Shown here: positions 16,035-25,322 of the stretch, one piece after another
Position numbering within the stretch: the stretch's first letter is position 1
Layout: each line of letters starts with the position of its first letter
From: Marinifilum sp. D714
Lineage (GTDB): Bacteria; Bacteroidota; Bacteroidia; Bacteroidales; Marinifilaceae
DNA length: 64,000 nt
NCBI RefSeq assembly: GCF_030851345.1
Contig: NZ_JALPNU010000010.1
Coordinates: 62,001-126,000, forward strand
Reading direction: 5' to 3'
The notes under the pieces: generated by a model
What the model saw: the letters and a program-made list of their open reading frames with translations, nothing else
Database searches by the model: none
What the model was told of the DNA's origin: nothing
Program-made: the position numbers and the translations under genes

Positions 16035-18650
16035 TTACAATCCTGAGATCTTTTTTATCTCATTTAATTTGTTCAAAGCTTCAATCGGAGTAAGATTATT
16101 TACATCCAAATCCGATATTTCTTCACGAATTTGTTCCAATACCGGATCATCCAATTGGAAAAAACTCATTTGATAACCTTCTCTTTGTTGAGCAATATCA
16201 CCGACAGGTTTTGCCAAGGACTCTCCATTCTTGTTTCCTTCCAACTGAATTAAAATTTCATCGGCACGTTTTACAACCGATTTTGGCATACCAGCCATTC
16301 TTGCAACATGAATCCCAAAACTATGATTTGAACCTCCAGGAACTAATTTTCTAAGGAAAATCACCTTATTATTGACTTCCTTCACCGAAACATTATAATT
16401 CTTTACCCGATTAAATGATTTCTCCATCTCATTCAATTCATGATAATGAGTTGCAAACAGTGTTTTGGCTTTTGCTTTTGCATTTTCATGGATATACTCC
16501 ACAATGGACCATGCAATGGAAATACCATCATAAGTACTGGTACCACGTCCCAATTCATCCAAAAGAATCAAACTTCGCGATGATAGGTTGTTCAAAATAC
16601 TTGCAGCTTCATTCATCTCTACCATAAAGGTTGATTCTCCCAGAGAGATGTTATCCGAAGCTCCAACACGTGTAAATATCTTATCAACGTATCCAATTTT
16701 TGCTGATTCAGCAGGCACAAAACTACCTATTTGCGCCATCAGAACAATTAAAGCAGTTTGCCTCAACAAGGCAGATTTCCCAGCCATATTCGGACCCGTA
16801 ATAATAATCACCTGCTGGCTATCATTATCAAGATAAACATCATTGGCAATGTACTGCTCATCAATTGGCAATTGCTTTTCGATTACAGGATGTCTTCCTT
16901 GTTTAATATCTATTATCGAAGAATCATTAATTTCCGGACAAGAATAATTATTGTCTCTTGCCAATCGTGCGAAGGACAACAAACAATCCAAACGTCCGAT
17001 CATTGCCGCATTTAACTGAATCGAAGAAATGTAATCAGCAATACTTAAAACCAATTCGTTGTAAAGTCTGGTTTCCAGAGCTAATATTTTCTCTTCAGCT
17101 CCAAGAATTTTCTCTTCATATTCTTTTAATTCCTGAGTAATGTATCGTTCGGCACTAACCAAAGTCTGTTTTCTGATCCATTCTTCAGGAACTTTATCCT
17201 TATGCGTATTTCTTACCTCAATATAATATCCAAACACATTATTGAAACCTATTTTTAAGGAAGGAATTCCTGTTCTCTCACTCTCGCGAACCTGCATTTG
17301 CACCAGGTAATCTTTACCTGAGAATGCAATTTTTCGTAGCTCATCCAACTCTTCAGAAACACCTTCGGCTATTACACCACCTTTGCTTACCATATTTGGA
17401 GGATCAGCTTTTATCTCCTTCTCAATTTTCTCTCGAACACTAACACAAGGATTCAATTGCTCACCTATTTTAAGCAAGCCACTATTCCCCGAGTTCAAAC
17501 AGAAACTCTTGATTGGCTCAATGGCTAACAGAGCATTTTTTAACTGAACCACTTCGCGAGGACTCACTCTTGCCACAGCCACTTTGGAAATAATTCTTTC
17601 CAAATCCCCAATTTGCCTGATTTCATCTTCAACACTTAAGGCTTCATTGTCCTTTTCGTAGAAATATTTCACCACATCCAAGCGAGTATTGATACGCGCC
17701 GTATCTTTTAATGGCAAAGCAATCCATCGTTTCAACAAACGAGAGCCCATTGGACTCAAAGTTTTGTCCATGATTTGAGACAGGGTATGAGCTCCATCAT
17801 TTAAAGCGCCAAATAATTCCAGATTTCGAACCGTGAATTTATCCAACCACACATACCTATCTTCCTCAATTCTGGAAAGCTGAGTCACATGTCCGGCCTG
17901 ACTATGTTTGGTAATATCCAGATAATGTAAAACCGCACCCGAAGCAATGATTCCACTTCTTAAATTTTGCACTCCAAAACCTTTAAGCGAAGTGGTTTCA
18001 AAGTGTCTTAACAATCGATCATTTGCTGCACTTTCGGTAAACACCCAATCATCCATTGTGAATGTATAGAATTTACCACCAAACAATTCATGAAAAATTT
18101 TCTCCTTGCCTTTTTGATACAATACTTCCTTGGGTTGAAAGTTTCCAAGCAATTTGTCGATGTGTTCAAAATTTCCTTCGGCAGTTAAGAACTCTCCAGT
18201 CGATGCATCTAAAAAAGCAACCCCAGCAGTTTTCTTCTCCAAATGCACACAAGCCAAAAAGTTATTTTCTCGATGCTCAAGTACATTATCATTATAGGAA
18301 ACACCAGGAGTTACCAACTCAATAATTCCTCTTTTTACCAGCTTTTTGGTTTTTTTAGGATCTTCCAATTGCTCACAAATGGCAACACGCATTCCTGCTC
18401 GTACCAATTTTGGCAAATAAGTATCAATTGCGTGGTGTGGAAATCCGGCAAGTTCAACATATGATGCCGAACCATTAGCACGCTTGGTTAAAGTAATCCC
18501 TAAAATCTCCGATGCACGAATCGCATCATTCTCAAATGTCTCATAAAAATCGCCCACTCTAAATAACAATATTGCATCAGGATGCTTTTCTTTCATCTGA
18601 TAATATTGTTTCATCAATGGTGTTTCGACAGCTTTCTTCTGTTTTGCCAA
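16035..18650 (-). CDS. mutS: DNA mismatch repair protein MutS
   Basis: MutS binds mismatches as a dimer and recruits MutL. The mismatch-binding Phe-x-Glu motif is present ([13 protein letters not shown]). The connector, lever and clamp regions follow. The C-terminal ATPase has Walker [16 protein letters not shown], the segment [12 protein letters not shown], Walker [17 protein letters not shown] and ATHYHEL, ending in the helix-turn-helix. I start it at TTG 18650 ([15 protein letters not shown]), giving 871 residues, normal for Bacteroidota. The in-frame ATG at 18698 adds 16 residues that do not look like the family, and it overlaps a TATATTTG -10-like box (18703-18696), which would put that ATG upstream of the transcript start. 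The gene stands alone, divergent from the saccharopine dehydrogenase-like gene. Confidence 0.95.
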   Translation of the reverse strand: MAKQKKAVETPLMKQYYQMKEKHPDAILLFRVGDFYETFENDAIRASEILGITLTKRANGSASYVELAGFPHHAIDTYLPKLVRAGMRVAICEQLEDPKKTKKLVKRGIIELVTPGVSYNDNVLEHRENNFLACVHLEKKTAGVAFLDASTGEFLTAEGNFEHIDKLLGNFQPKEVLYQKGKEKIFHELFGGKFYTFTMDDWVFTESAANDRLLRHFETTSLKGFGVQNLRSGIIASGAVLHYLDITKHSQAGHVTQLSRIEEDRYVWLDKFTVRNLELFGALNDGAHTLSQIMDKTLSPMGSRLLKRWIALPLKDTARINTRLDVVKYFYEKDNEALSVEDEIRQIGDLERIISKVAVARVSPREVVQLKNALLAIEPIKSFCLNSGNSGLLKIGEQLNPCVSVREKIEKEIKADPPNMVSKGGVIAEGVSEELDELRKIAFSGKDYLVQMQVRESERTGIPSLKIGFNNVFGYYIEVRNTHKDKVPEEWIRKQTLVSAERYITQELKEYEEKILGAEEKILALETRLYNELVLSIADYISSIQLNAAMIGRLDCLLSFARLARDNNYSCPEINDSSIIDIKQGRHPVIEKQLPIDEQYIANDVYLDNDSQQVIIITGPNMAGKSALLRQTALIVLMAQIGSFVPAESAKIGYVDKIFTRVGASDNISLGESTFMVEMNEAASILNNLSSRSLILLDELGRGTSTYDGISIAWSIVEYIHENAKAKAKTLFATHYHELNEMEKSFNRVKNYNVSVKEVNNKVIFLRKLVPGGSNHSFGIHVARMAGMPKSVVKRADEILIQLEGNKNGESLAKPVGDIAQQREGYQMSFFQLDDPVLEQIREEISDLDVNNLTPIEALNKLNEIKKISGL

Positions 18651-18695
18651 GGGAATTCTATTTTGTGTGTTTGGTAATCTATTCTTTATCTCGAA

Positions 18696-18703
18696 CAAAT
18701 ATA
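18696..18703 (-). promoter_or_regulatory. Probable -7 box of mutS
   Basis: TATATTTG on the minus strand fits the Bacteroidota -7 element. No good TTTG lies 19 bases upstream, so only half of the promoter is supported. Its place argues for the TTG start at 18650. Confidence 0.5.
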
Positions 18704-18834
18704 CTCATTCCACAATAAACTAATTGAGAGAATTTATGATTCAGCAAAAGAAAAAAAGCCAAAATCTCATGGGATTTCAATATACAATGTTGTAAATTTA
18801 AACTGATCGCATCTAAAATTTGACACATAAAATC

Positions 18835-20169
18835 ATGACTAATATTCTTATTATTGGAGCTGGTCTTTCATCAACAGATCTTATACAGTATTTGTTAAAA
18901 CACTCAGATAAATACAATTGGAAAGTAAGTGTTGGTGATATGTCTCTCGAACTTGCCCAACAGAAAGTTGGGAATCATCCTAACGGATCAGCATTCAGAT
19001 TTAATCTAAAAGATTTGGAACAAAGAGCTTCGGAAATTTCTGCAGCCGATATCGTTATCAGTATGGTTCCTGCATCTATGCATATTATTGTAGCTCGCGA
19101 ATGTTTACAGTATAAAAAACACATGCTCACACCTTCCTATGTAAGTCAGGAAATGATGGATTTAAATGAGGAAGCAAAAGAACTTGGCTTGTGCTTTTTG
19201 AATGAATTGGGTGTTGATCCTGGAATTGATCACATGTCGGCAATGCAGGTAATTGATCGTATTAAAGCTGAAGGTGGAAAACTCTTATCTTTCAAATCAT
19301 TTTGCGGAGGTTTGGTTGCTCCTGCTTGCGACGACAATCCATGGCACTATAAATTTTCCTGGAATCCAAGAAATGTTGTCGTTGCCGGACAAGGAACCGC
19401 ACAATTCAAAGAAAATGGACATTACAAATACGTTTCATACAACAACCTTTTCCATAAACTAACTAAGACCAGTGTTAATGGATATGGTGAATTCGAGGTT
19501 TATCCAAACCGAGATTCGTTACAATATTGCGAGTTGTACGACATAGAAGACATTCCTACCATTATGCGTGGAACCATGAGACGACCTGGCTATGCTGAAG
19601 CCTGGAATATCTTGGTTCGATTGGGTTGCACCGATGACTCGTATGTGATGAAAGATTCTCACAAATTATCGAATAAGGATTTTATAAAAAGTTTCCTTCC
19701 CGAAAATGGGTCTTCGACAAAAGAGAGTCTGGCAAATTTTGTTGATATCGATTCTGAATCGCAGATCATGGAGAAGTTAAACTGGCTGGGATTATTCTCA
19801 AACGAGGTTATGGAAATTAAAGAGGCTACTCCTGCTTTTTTCCTTCAAAAAATACTGGAAAAGAAATGGGCCTTAGGAGATCAGGACAGAGATTTATTGG
19901 TAATGCAACACCAATTTGAATATGAAAACACTGGAATGAAAAAAAGGATTATCTCCTCGATGACATATGAAGGTAAAGACCGTGAACATACAGCAATGTC
20001 GTACACAGTTGGAACTCCACTTGCCATTGCTACCAAACTATTGGCAACAGGAAAAATTAACCTTACAGGAGTTCATATTCCAATCATACCGGAACTTTAC
20101 GAACCAATTTTAAAAGAATTGGAAGACCTGGGAGTTCAATTTATAGAAGAAGAAAGTATTATTCAGTGA
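18835..20169 (+). CDS. Saccharopine dehydrogenase-like oxidoreductase
   Basis: The 444-residue protein has an N-terminal Rossmann fold (ILIIGAGLSSTDLIQYLL) and the saccharopine dehydrogenase core: ADIVISMVPASMHIIVAREC, LNELGVDPGIDHMSAM, KSFCGGLVAPACDDNPWHYK. It resembles the C-terminal half of lysine-ketoglutarate reductase/saccharopine dehydrogenase (Lys9-type, glutamate-forming). It would interconvert saccharopine with aminoadipate semialdehyde plus glutamate. The stand-alone substrate could also be carboxynorspermidine or another imine-linked amino acid, since no reductase partner is adjacent. The ATG at 18835 begins MTNILIIGAG; an upstream in-frame TTG at 18820 would add five residues and is unlikely. 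A hairpin and T-run follow the stop. Confidence 0.85.
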   Translation: MTNILIIGAGLSSTDLIQYLLKHSDKYNWKVSVGDMSLELAQQKVGNHPNGSAFRFNLKDLEQRASEISAADIVISMVPASMHIIVARECLQYKKHMLTPSYVSQEMMDLNEEAKELGLCFLNELGVDPGIDHMSAMQVIDRIKAEGGKLLSFKSFCGGLVAPACDDNPWHYKFSWNPRNVVVAGQGTAQFKENGHYKYVSYNNLFHKLTKTSVNGYGEFEVYPNRDSLQYCELYDIEDIPTIMRGTMRRPGYAEAWNILVRLGCTDDSYVMKDSHKLSNKDFIKSFLPENGSSTKESLANFVDIDSESQIMEKLNWLGLFSNEVMEIKEATPAFFLQKILEKKWALGDQDRDLLVMQHQFEYENTGMKKRIISSMTYEGKDREHTAMSYTVGTPLAIATKLLATGKINLTGVHIPIIPELYEPILKELEDLGVQFIEEESIIQ

Positions 20170-20183
20170 ACAATGATCAGTAA

Positions 20184-20212
20184 ACAGTTACCAAATAGGT
20201 AGCTGTTTTTTT
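20184..20212 (+). terminator. Intrinsic terminator after the saccharopine dehydrogenase-like gene
   Basis: ACAGTTACC, loop AAATA and GGTAGCTGT (one G-T pair) are followed by seven T residues, 15 bases after the stop codon. Confidence 0.8.
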
Positions 20213-20282
20213 ATTTCTAAGAATGATGATAATTTCGATACTAAAACTTAGTTTTGTTAGCATTCAAGTTTAATCATCTGAT

Positions 20283-21026
20283 ATGATCAAGAGAAATACA
20301 TTATTGATTTTTATAGCAATACTATTACAAGCCTGTGCAGGATCTAAACCATTTACTGCTTACTGGAATACACAAACGAATACTCAAACCAACAAATTCT
20401 CTGAAAAGGAGGCGTTGTATTATCAGTCTGCAGATCAGATTTCAGTTAAGATTTTCAACAACAATGAGTTTATTGATATTTTTCTTGAAACCAACTCCCC
20501 GGGAACGCTTAAAAAAATATACAATTTAGGATTAAGTCTTTGGATTGATCCGAATGGCAAATCGAAAAGGGTTTATGCCATTAATTATCCTATGCCCGCA
20601 GAAATACCTTATACCGACAAACAATTTAAATCCTACCTGGAAAGATTCACCAGAGTAGAATTTCAGGAAGAATTAATTGATCGATTTCAAAATTACGAGC
20701 TGATTGACACAAGAATCAATGAGAGTGTTTTGACCTCCACTACTGTAAAAGAAGAGAAAGTTAAAGTTCAATTAAAAACTGTCAATCAGATCCTGTTTAG
20801 CTACCATGTACAGATTCCAACGAAAGTGTTATATCCTGATAATGAAGAAGCCAAAGAAATTAGCATTGGTATAAATAGCATAAACATAGCCAATAAACAA
20901 TACTATTCAGCGATGAGTAGCAAGGAGGTAATTCAAAAAAATCTGGATGAGTTAAAAGTAGGCGCTTACCAAAACAAATACGAACTGGAAGAATGGTGGG
21001 TGAATTTTACTCTTGCAGACGAGTAA
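20283..21026 (+). CDS. Hypothetical lipoprotein
   Basis: The 247-residue protein starts with a lipoprotein signal (MIKRNTLLIFIAILLQACAG, lipobox LQAC, Cys18). The mature part is rich in beta-type segments (QISVKIFNNNEFIDIFLETN, LGLSLWIDPNGKSKRVYAIN) and polar helices, and ends in LEEWWVNFTLADE. I do not recognise a named family. It is probably anchored to the inner or outer membrane facing the periplasm. A TAGTTTTG -7-like box lies at 20249-20256, and a perfect palindrome follows the stop, so it is likely monocistronic. It has no obvious link to the neighbouring genes. Confidence 0.75.
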   Translation: MIKRNTLLIFIAILLQACAGSKPFTAYWNTQTNTQTNKFSEKEALYYQSADQISVKIFNNNEFIDIFLETNSPGTLKKIYNLGLSLWIDPNGKSKRVYAINYPMPAEIPYTDKQFKSYLERFTRVEFQEELIDRFQNYELIDTRINESVLTSTTVKEEKVKVQLKTVNQILFSYHVQIPTKVLYPDNEEAKEISIGINSINIANKQYYSAMSSKEVIQKNLDELKVGAYQNKYELEEWWVNFTLADE

Positions 21027-21065
21027 GTTTATAGAATAATTGTTGAAGAAAGGAATAGTCGCTAT

Positions 21066-21090
21066 AGACAGCATTAATGCTGTCTTTACA
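21066..21090 (+). terminator. Hairpin between convergent genes
   Basis: AGACAGCATTAATGCTGTCT (21067-21086) is a perfect palindrome 40 bases after the lipoprotein stop. Only three T residues follow, so termination would be weak. Confidence 0.45.
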
Positions 21091-21128
21091 ATACTACACA
21101 AAAATTGCGTTTTATATACCAGTTGAAA

Positions 21129-21848
21129 TTAAAACTTTAAATAGAATTCTTTTGTCAGATCAATATACTGCGGAGAGTATACATGTCTTTGTCCATTTTC
21201 AACAACAAGCTCTTCCTCTAAGGTATTGCTTTCGACCAAGGAAAATTCAAGCAAATACCTTTTTGCTGGCTTTCCCGGATTGGGCAACACATGACACTTT
21301 CTTTTCAAAGAAAATCCTGTCAGTTTCGCTAACCTCATGAAGTAGTTTCCTTCTTCGATGGGCAAAACCACCGAAAAAGTTCCTTCAGTATTTAAAAGCT
21401 TTTTGGCACCCTCCAACAATTCCTCAAATGGCAAGTGATCCGCATTTCTGGCTTTGGTTCGTGATTCCTCTTTTGCATCCAAGCCATTCATAAAATAGGG
21501 TGGATTGCTCACAATGGCATCGTACTTTTCTTCGCTTCGAGTACAAAATTCCTGGAAGGATTCGTGAACACCACAAATTCTATTGGTCCAAGGACAAGCA
21601 TTGATATTCTCCATGGCTTGTTGATAGGCCGAATCATCAATTTCAATGGCATCAATTCTAACCTCAGAATGGGTTCTTTGTGCCAACATGATAGCGATCA
21701 GACCAGTTCCTGTTCCAATATCAAGTATTCGTTTTGATTTTTCCACATTAGTCCATGCCCCCAATAGCACACCATCTGTTCCCACCTTCATCGCAGAACC
21801 ATCTTGATGTATTGTAAATTGTTTGAATTTGAAATAATTATTAGGCAT
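21129..21848 (-). CDS. trmN6: tRNA1(Val) (adenine-37-N6)-methyltransferase, TrmN6/YfiC family
   Basis: The 239-residue class I methyltransferase has the SAM-binding motif RILDIGTGTGLIAIMLAQR, an acidic ribose-binding segment DAIEIDDSAYQQA, and the adenine-N6 motif NPPYF in YDAIVSNPPYFMNG. The N-terminal FKFKQFTIHQDGSAMKVGTDGVLLGAW is typical of YfiC/TrmN6, which makes m6A37 in tRNA-Val. The ATG at 21848 (MPNNYFKFKQF) matches the family; an upstream in-frame start adds nine atypical residues. It follows the TIGR02757 gene by about 50 bases on the same strand. The exact tRNA target is inferred from the family. Confidence 0.85.
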   Translation of the reverse strand: MPNNYFKFKQFTIHQDGSAMKVGTDGVLLGAWTNVEKSKRILDIGTGTGLIAIMLAQRTHSEVRIDAIEIDDSAYQQAMENINACPWTNRICGVHESFQEFCTRSEEKYDAIVSNPPYFMNGLDAKEESRTKARNADHLPFEELLEGAKKLLNTEGTFSVVLPIEEGNYFMRLAKLTGFSLKRKCHVLPNPGKPAKRYLLEFSLVESNTLEEELVVENGQRHVYSPQYIDLTKEFYLKF

Positions 21849-21899
21849 GTTTCTTTCTAATTGAGTAATGATCAAATGAGTGAATAGGCAATGTAAGAA

Positions 21900-22667
21900 T
21901 CAAAATTTCTCGAATATTCCCAATCCGAAAAGCGCATAATCATATTTTACAGGATCATTGGGATCAAAGGAGCGAAGACTTTTTGTTATTTCTTCCACCG
22001 CAGGCCAATCGCTTTGCTTGCGAGTTAATAAACCCAGTTTTCTCCCAACATTTCCGGTATGAACATCCAATGGTAAAAATAAATCCTTGGATTCAATTCC
22101 TTTCCACAAACCAAAATCTACATCGCGTTCATCATTACGCACCATCCAACGCAAATACATATTAATTCGTTTTGCAGATGACTTCTTCAGTACATTCGAA
22201 ATGTGTTTTTGAGTTCGGGCCAAATGTTCTGGTTCAAAAAACACTTCTCTAAAATAGGCAATTGCCGATTTTACATCACCACCCTTTTTATAACCTTTGG
22301 TAAAAACACTTTCGAGTCCATCGTGATTCTGGTAGATATTTTTTAGCGATTTGATAAAGAAGATGCAATCATCACCATTAAAGGTTCTGTGCTTAAACTC
22401 TCTGAATACGTCCAGATCTGCTTCTGTTGAATTCATCAGAAACTCGTAAGGCTGTTGGTTCATGAACTCCATCAATCGCTTTGCATTGCGTATAATGGTA
22501 GGTCTTTGTCCCCATGCAATACTGGCACTTAGGAATCCTGCAATTTCAATATCTTCTTTTTGAGAAAATTGTTTTGGTATTAATATGGGATCCGATTCGA
22601 TGAAAGATTCTCTGTTATAGAGATCATACTTTTCTTCCAGAAAATCTTTTAATTCAGCAAAATTCAT
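21900..22667 (-). CDS. TIGR02757 family protein
   Basis: The 255-residue protein matches the TIGR02757 (DUF2400) family, common in Bacteroidota and some Proteobacteria. Visible marks are IAGFLSASIAWGQRPTIIRN, FKHRTFNGDDCIFFIKSL, SAKRINMYLRWMVRNDERDVDFGLW and LFLPLDVHTGNVGRKLGLL. The last segments resemble the helix-hairpin-helix glycosylase fold (as in Endo III/AlkA/Ogg). A DNA-repair role has been suggested by that resemblance but is not proven. It starts 5 bases after the lolD stop, so it is co-transcribed with lolD and probably with trmN6. Confidence 0.85.
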   Translation of the reverse strand: MNFAELKDFLEEKYDLYNRESFIESDPILIPKQFSQKEDIEIAGFLSASIAWGQRPTIIRNAKRLMEFMNQQPYEFLMNSTEADLDVFREFKHRTFNGDDCIFFIKSLKNIYQNHDGLESVFTKGYKKGGDVKSAIAYFREVFFEPEHLARTQKHISNVLKKSSAKRINMYLRWMVRNDERDVDFGLWKGIESKDLFLPLDVHTGNVGRKLGLLTRKQSDWPAVEEITKSLRSFDPNDPVKYDYALFGLGIFEKF

Positions 22668-22672
22668 ACTGC

Positions 22673-23332
22673 TTATTTTTCAATCAGTCCATCGGAGATC
22701 ACAATTTTTCGATCAGATATTTCAGCCAACTCCAAATCGTGTGTTACAATTACAAAAGTCTGATTGAATTTATCTCTTAGCGTAAAAAACAGTTCATGCA
22801 ATTCCTGTCTTGTTTTGGAATCAAGGTTTCCTGAAGGTTCATCGGCAAGAATCACCAAAGGATCGTTTATTAATGCTCTGGCAACTGCAACCCTTTGCTT
22901 CTCTCCTCCCGATAATTCTGAAGGCTTGTGGTCCATTCGGTGTCCCAGGTTCAGCATTTCCAAAAGCTCCTTGGCTCTTTCTGTAGCTTCCGCCTTCGAT
23001 TTTTTGGCAATGTATGCAGGAATACAAACATTTTCCAGGGCAGTAAACTCAGGCAATAAATGATGAAACTGAAAAACAAATCCAATATTGGAATTGCGAA
23101 ATGCAGACAAATCCTTTTCATTTAATGTAGCCACATTGGTTCCATCGTAAACAATGGCTCCACTGTCAGGACGATCAAGAGTACCCAGAATCTGAAGCAG
23201 AGTGGTTTTTCCTGCACCGCTGGCTCCCACCACCGAAACAATCTCTCCTTTTCCAATAGTAAGATCAACCCCCTTAAGAACATTTACTTCGCCAAAACTC
23301 TTTTTGATTTGTTCTGCACTAATCATACTCAT
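22673..23332 (-). CDS. lolD: Lipoprotein-releasing ABC transporter ATPase LolD-like
   Basis: The protein of about 219 residues is an ABC ATPase of the MacB/LolD class: Walker [19 protein letters not shown]-loop [16 protein letters not shown], signature [17 protein letters not shown], Walker [14 protein letters not shown] and VTHDLEL. The LolD-type [15 protein letters not shown] segment points to lipoprotein release from the inner membrane. The matching FtsX-type permease is not adjacent; a LolC/E-like permease gene lies at 60973-62214. The start is ATG 23332 or 23326; a TTG at 23335 is also in frame. The gene is followed closely by the TIGR02757 gene. Confidence 0.9.
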   Translation of the reverse strand: MSMISAEQIKKSFGEVNVLKGVDLTIGKGEIVSVVGASGAGKTTLLQILGTLDRPDSGAIVYDGTNVATLNEKDLSAFRNSNIGFVFQFHHLLPEFTALENVCIPAYIAKKSKAEATERAKELLEMLNLGHRMDHKPSELSGGEKQRVAVARALINDPLVILADEPSGNLDSKTRQELHELFFTLRDKFNQTFVIVTHDLELAEISDRKIVISDGLIEK

Positions 23333-23372
23333 CAATTATTTCATCTGTTTATAATTTTCTTTTAATTGTCAT

Positions 23373-23388
23373 CCCGATAACTATCGGG
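23373..23388. repeat. Palindromic repeat CCCGATAACTATCGGG
   Basis: This 16-base inverted repeat shares its core CGATAACTATCGGGA with 1588-1602. It lies in the short gap between the antiporter gene and lolD. Confidence 0.6.
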
Positions 23389-23448
23389 AGGAAGTTGCAA
23401 GATCAAAATAATTATTGTTTGTGTGTTTCCTAATTAGTCTAATCATGC

Positions 23449-24384
23449 TTATTTCATGAAAACCAAATATACATAAAATAGGTAAGATGAAAGCAATAAA
23501 ACACCCTTCCATCTGTGCAGTTTTCCTTTTTTCAAAGGCAAAATCAGTAAAAACAACAGCACCGATACTGCAAGCATATACAAAGCATCGAATGAAATAA
23601 TTTCAGCACTTACTCGAATGTTCTTAATAATGGATGTTACGCCTAATACGCCTAGAATATTAAAGATATTTGATCCAATAATATTCCCAATCGAAATATC
23701 CATCTCCTTTTTATAGGCTGCAACAGCCGAAGTTGCCAATTCCGGTACCGACGTTCCAAAAGCAACAATGGTCAATCCAATTACACGTTCACTTACCCCA
23801 AAATCAATAGCGATACTTTTGGCACTTCCCACTAAAAGGTTGGCTCCGAAATACAAGCCGAGCGATGAGGCTGCAATTAATAATAAAGCAACTGGAATAG
23901 ATTGTTTTGCAGGTTTTGCCTCTTCTGATAGATTTCTGTTTTCTCTTCTCGAATTCCAAATGGTCCATACCATAAAGGAAATCAACAATACAACAAATAA
24001 AATTCCTTCTATGGTTTGAAGCTTACCATTTAGGGCAAAAATATAGAACAGAAGCGATGCTCCCATCATAACCGGCCAATCGTATTTTATGGAATTGCTA
24101 CGAACGGGTAACGGCAATAAAATAGCCGTAAAACCTAGTACTAAGGCTATATTGGAGATATTCGATCCAACAACATTCCCTATAGAAATATCAGGACTAC
24201 CGGTAAGAGCTGCGTCTAAACTCACAAAGAGTTCAGGAGCCGATGTACCAAAAGATACAACCGTAACTCCAACCACCAAGGTTGAAACCTTAAAATGCGA
24301 TGCAAGAGCAACTCCACCTTTTACAAGCAGATCACCACTATACAATAGGATTACAAATCCTAGTAATAAATAGATATAGTCCAT
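23449..24384 (-). CDS. Calcium/sodium antiporter (CaCA family, YrbG-like)
   Basis: The 311-residue membrane protein has ten predicted helices in two inverted halves. Each half carries the alpha-repeat with a conserved acidic residue: VVSFGTSAPELFVSLDAAL with GNVVGSNISNIALVLG, and IVAFGTSVPELATSAVAAY with GNIIGSNIFNILGVLG. This is the signature of K-independent Na/Ca exchangers of the YrbG type. It would export calcium in exchange for sodium or protons. The ATG at 24384 starts MDYIYLLLGFVILLYSGDLL, the usual first helix. It lies 48 bases after tatA on the same strand; the functional link is not evident. Confidence 0.92.
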   Translation of the reverse strand: MDYIYLLLGFVILLYSGDLLVKGGVALASHFKVSTLVVGVTVVSFGTSAPELFVSLDAALTGSPDISIGNVVGSNISNIALVLGFTAILLPLPVRSNSIKYDWPVMMGASLLFYIFALNGKLQTIEGILFVVLLISFMVWTIWNSRRENRNLSEEAKPAKQSIPVALLLIAASSLGLYFGANLLVGSAKSIAIDFGVSERVIGLTIVAFGTSVPELATSAVAAYKKEMDISIGNIIGSNIFNILGVLGVTSIIKNIRVSAEIISFDALYMLAVSVLLFLLILPLKKGKLHRWKGVLLLSSYLFYVYLVFMK

Positions 24385-24432
24385 TGATATGATAAAATTT
24401 ATCCAGAAAGGATAAGAAAGGCATTTGCCTGT

Positions 24433-24660
24433 TTAAAGCTTTTTATTGATATCATCCTTAAAATCCTTGATATCATCAAGAATATCGGTTTCATCTTTTA
24501 TTTCCTTTTTGATATCATCGGCTGCTCGTTTAAACTCTTTCATTCCTTTCCCTAAGCCTTGTGCCAATTCAGGAATTTTTTTCGATCCAAAAAGTAGAAG
24601 AATAACAACCAGAACAATAACAATTTCCGCTCCACTAATAAATAAAAGTATGCTTTCCAT
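24433..24660 (-). CDS. tatA: Sec-independent translocase component TatA/E
   Basis: The 75-residue protein has one N-terminal membrane helix ([20 protein letters not shown]), the hinge with [20 protein letters not shown] and an amphipathic helix, then an acidic charged tail. This is the TatA pore-forming subunit layout. The ATG at 24660 is chosen because an in-frame ATG ten codons upstream would lie across the TATATTTG promoter box at 24685-24678. tatC is not in the window. The length is normal for Bacteroidota TatA. Confidence 0.92.
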   Translation of the reverse strand: MESILLFISGAEIVIVLVVILLLFGSKKIPELAQGLGKGMKEFKRAADDIKKEIKDETDILDDIKDFKDDINKKL

Positions 24661-24677
24661 CTGATGAATATTTTTCA

Positions 24678-24685
24678 CAAATATA
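24678..24685 (-). promoter_or_regulatory. -7 box upstream of tatA
   Basis: TATATTTG on the minus strand matches the -7 consensus, 17 bases before the tatA ATG. No good TTTG at the right distance is seen, so the promoter is only partly supported. Confidence 0.5.
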
Positions 24686-24892
24686 CCCAAGAAATTTCAA
24701 ATTAATACGATAGTTGTTGATACTTGTATGCGAAAATCTTATTTCGAGATAAAGTATTAATAACCCTCCTGTGATTTTTATCCAGAACTGTTTACAAGTT
24801 CTAATGCATCCAAGCTTTTCATGTGAGCTATCGTTGTTACTATACTTCATTAAAAAGTTCCTTTGGCCTCCAAATAGGTTCCATGCATACAG

Positions 24893-25265
24893 CAAGTCTT
24901 TCCGCACACAAATTGCTACTGTTCCGTTACAACAATCAGAACTTGCGAACACAATTCTTCTACCTGCGTTCGCCAAGTGCATAGTTCCGTATGCAAAATG
25001 AATATTTCCGAACAAATTTTTAGCATTACTTTCTATGTGCGTGAGAACCAAAATTATGTGCGGAACAACAAAATTTGTGTGCGGAACAACTTTCCCTGCC
25101 TGCGGAAAGACCACCTTTGTGTTCTGAAGGATTACCTTCCCGTGCGGAAGAAAAAAATGAGCGTTCGGAAGAGATACCTTGATATTCGGAAAATGTAACC
25201 CAGCGTGCAGAAACCATTTTTTCGCGTGCGGAAGCACTTCCCCATCGTGCGAGTGTGACCCTTCC
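24893..25265. repeat. Array of about 17 degenerate 21-bp repeats
   Basis: The 660-base gap between tatA and secDF is largely filled by a phased repeat. The core TGCGGAA (variants TTCGGAA, TTCCGAA, TTGCGAA) recurs with its C at 24925, 24946, 24967, 24988, 25009, and again at 25040, 25061, 25082, 25103, 25124, 25145, 25166, 25187, 25208, 25229 and 25250. Every step is exactly 21 bases except one 31-base step. The remaining 10-12 bases of each unit vary. Because 21 is 7 codons, several frames stay open on both strands and give heptad-looking peptides, but no start, codon usage or family supports a gene. Twenty-one bases is two helical turns, so ordered protein binding is conceivable. It ends at the secDF terminator. 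Confidence 0.88.
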
Positions 25266-25266
25266 T

Positions 25267-25301
25267 AAAACAAAAATCCCCCGAACCAAAAGGCCGGGGG
25301 A
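25267..25301 (-). terminator. Intrinsic terminator of secDF
   Basis: On the minus strand TCCCCCG and CGGGGGA arms (7 bp, with a further inner CC/GG) enclose the loop and are followed by ATTTTTGTTTT, about 20 bases after the secDF stop. Confidence 0.9.
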
Positions 25302-25322
25302 TGAAATTTATTGAAAGTTCAA

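Noticed and set aside
18651-18698. ATG at 18698 as the start of mutS
   Set aside because: The extra 16 residues are atypical and the ATG overlaps a TATATTTG box; the TTG at 18650 matches the usual N-terminus.
24893-25265. CRISPR array
   Set aside because: The repeated part is only 7-9 bases and degenerate, and the unit of 21 bases has no conserved long direct repeat separated by unique spacers; no cas genes are near.
24635-25289. Open frames of 70-200 codons on both strands with seven-residue periodic peptides (minus strand PHxK and SAxx heptads, plus strand VRxx heptads)
   Set aside because: They arise from the 21-bp DNA repeat, which keeps several frames open at once. One frame overlaps tatA, and none has a family match or a distinct start.
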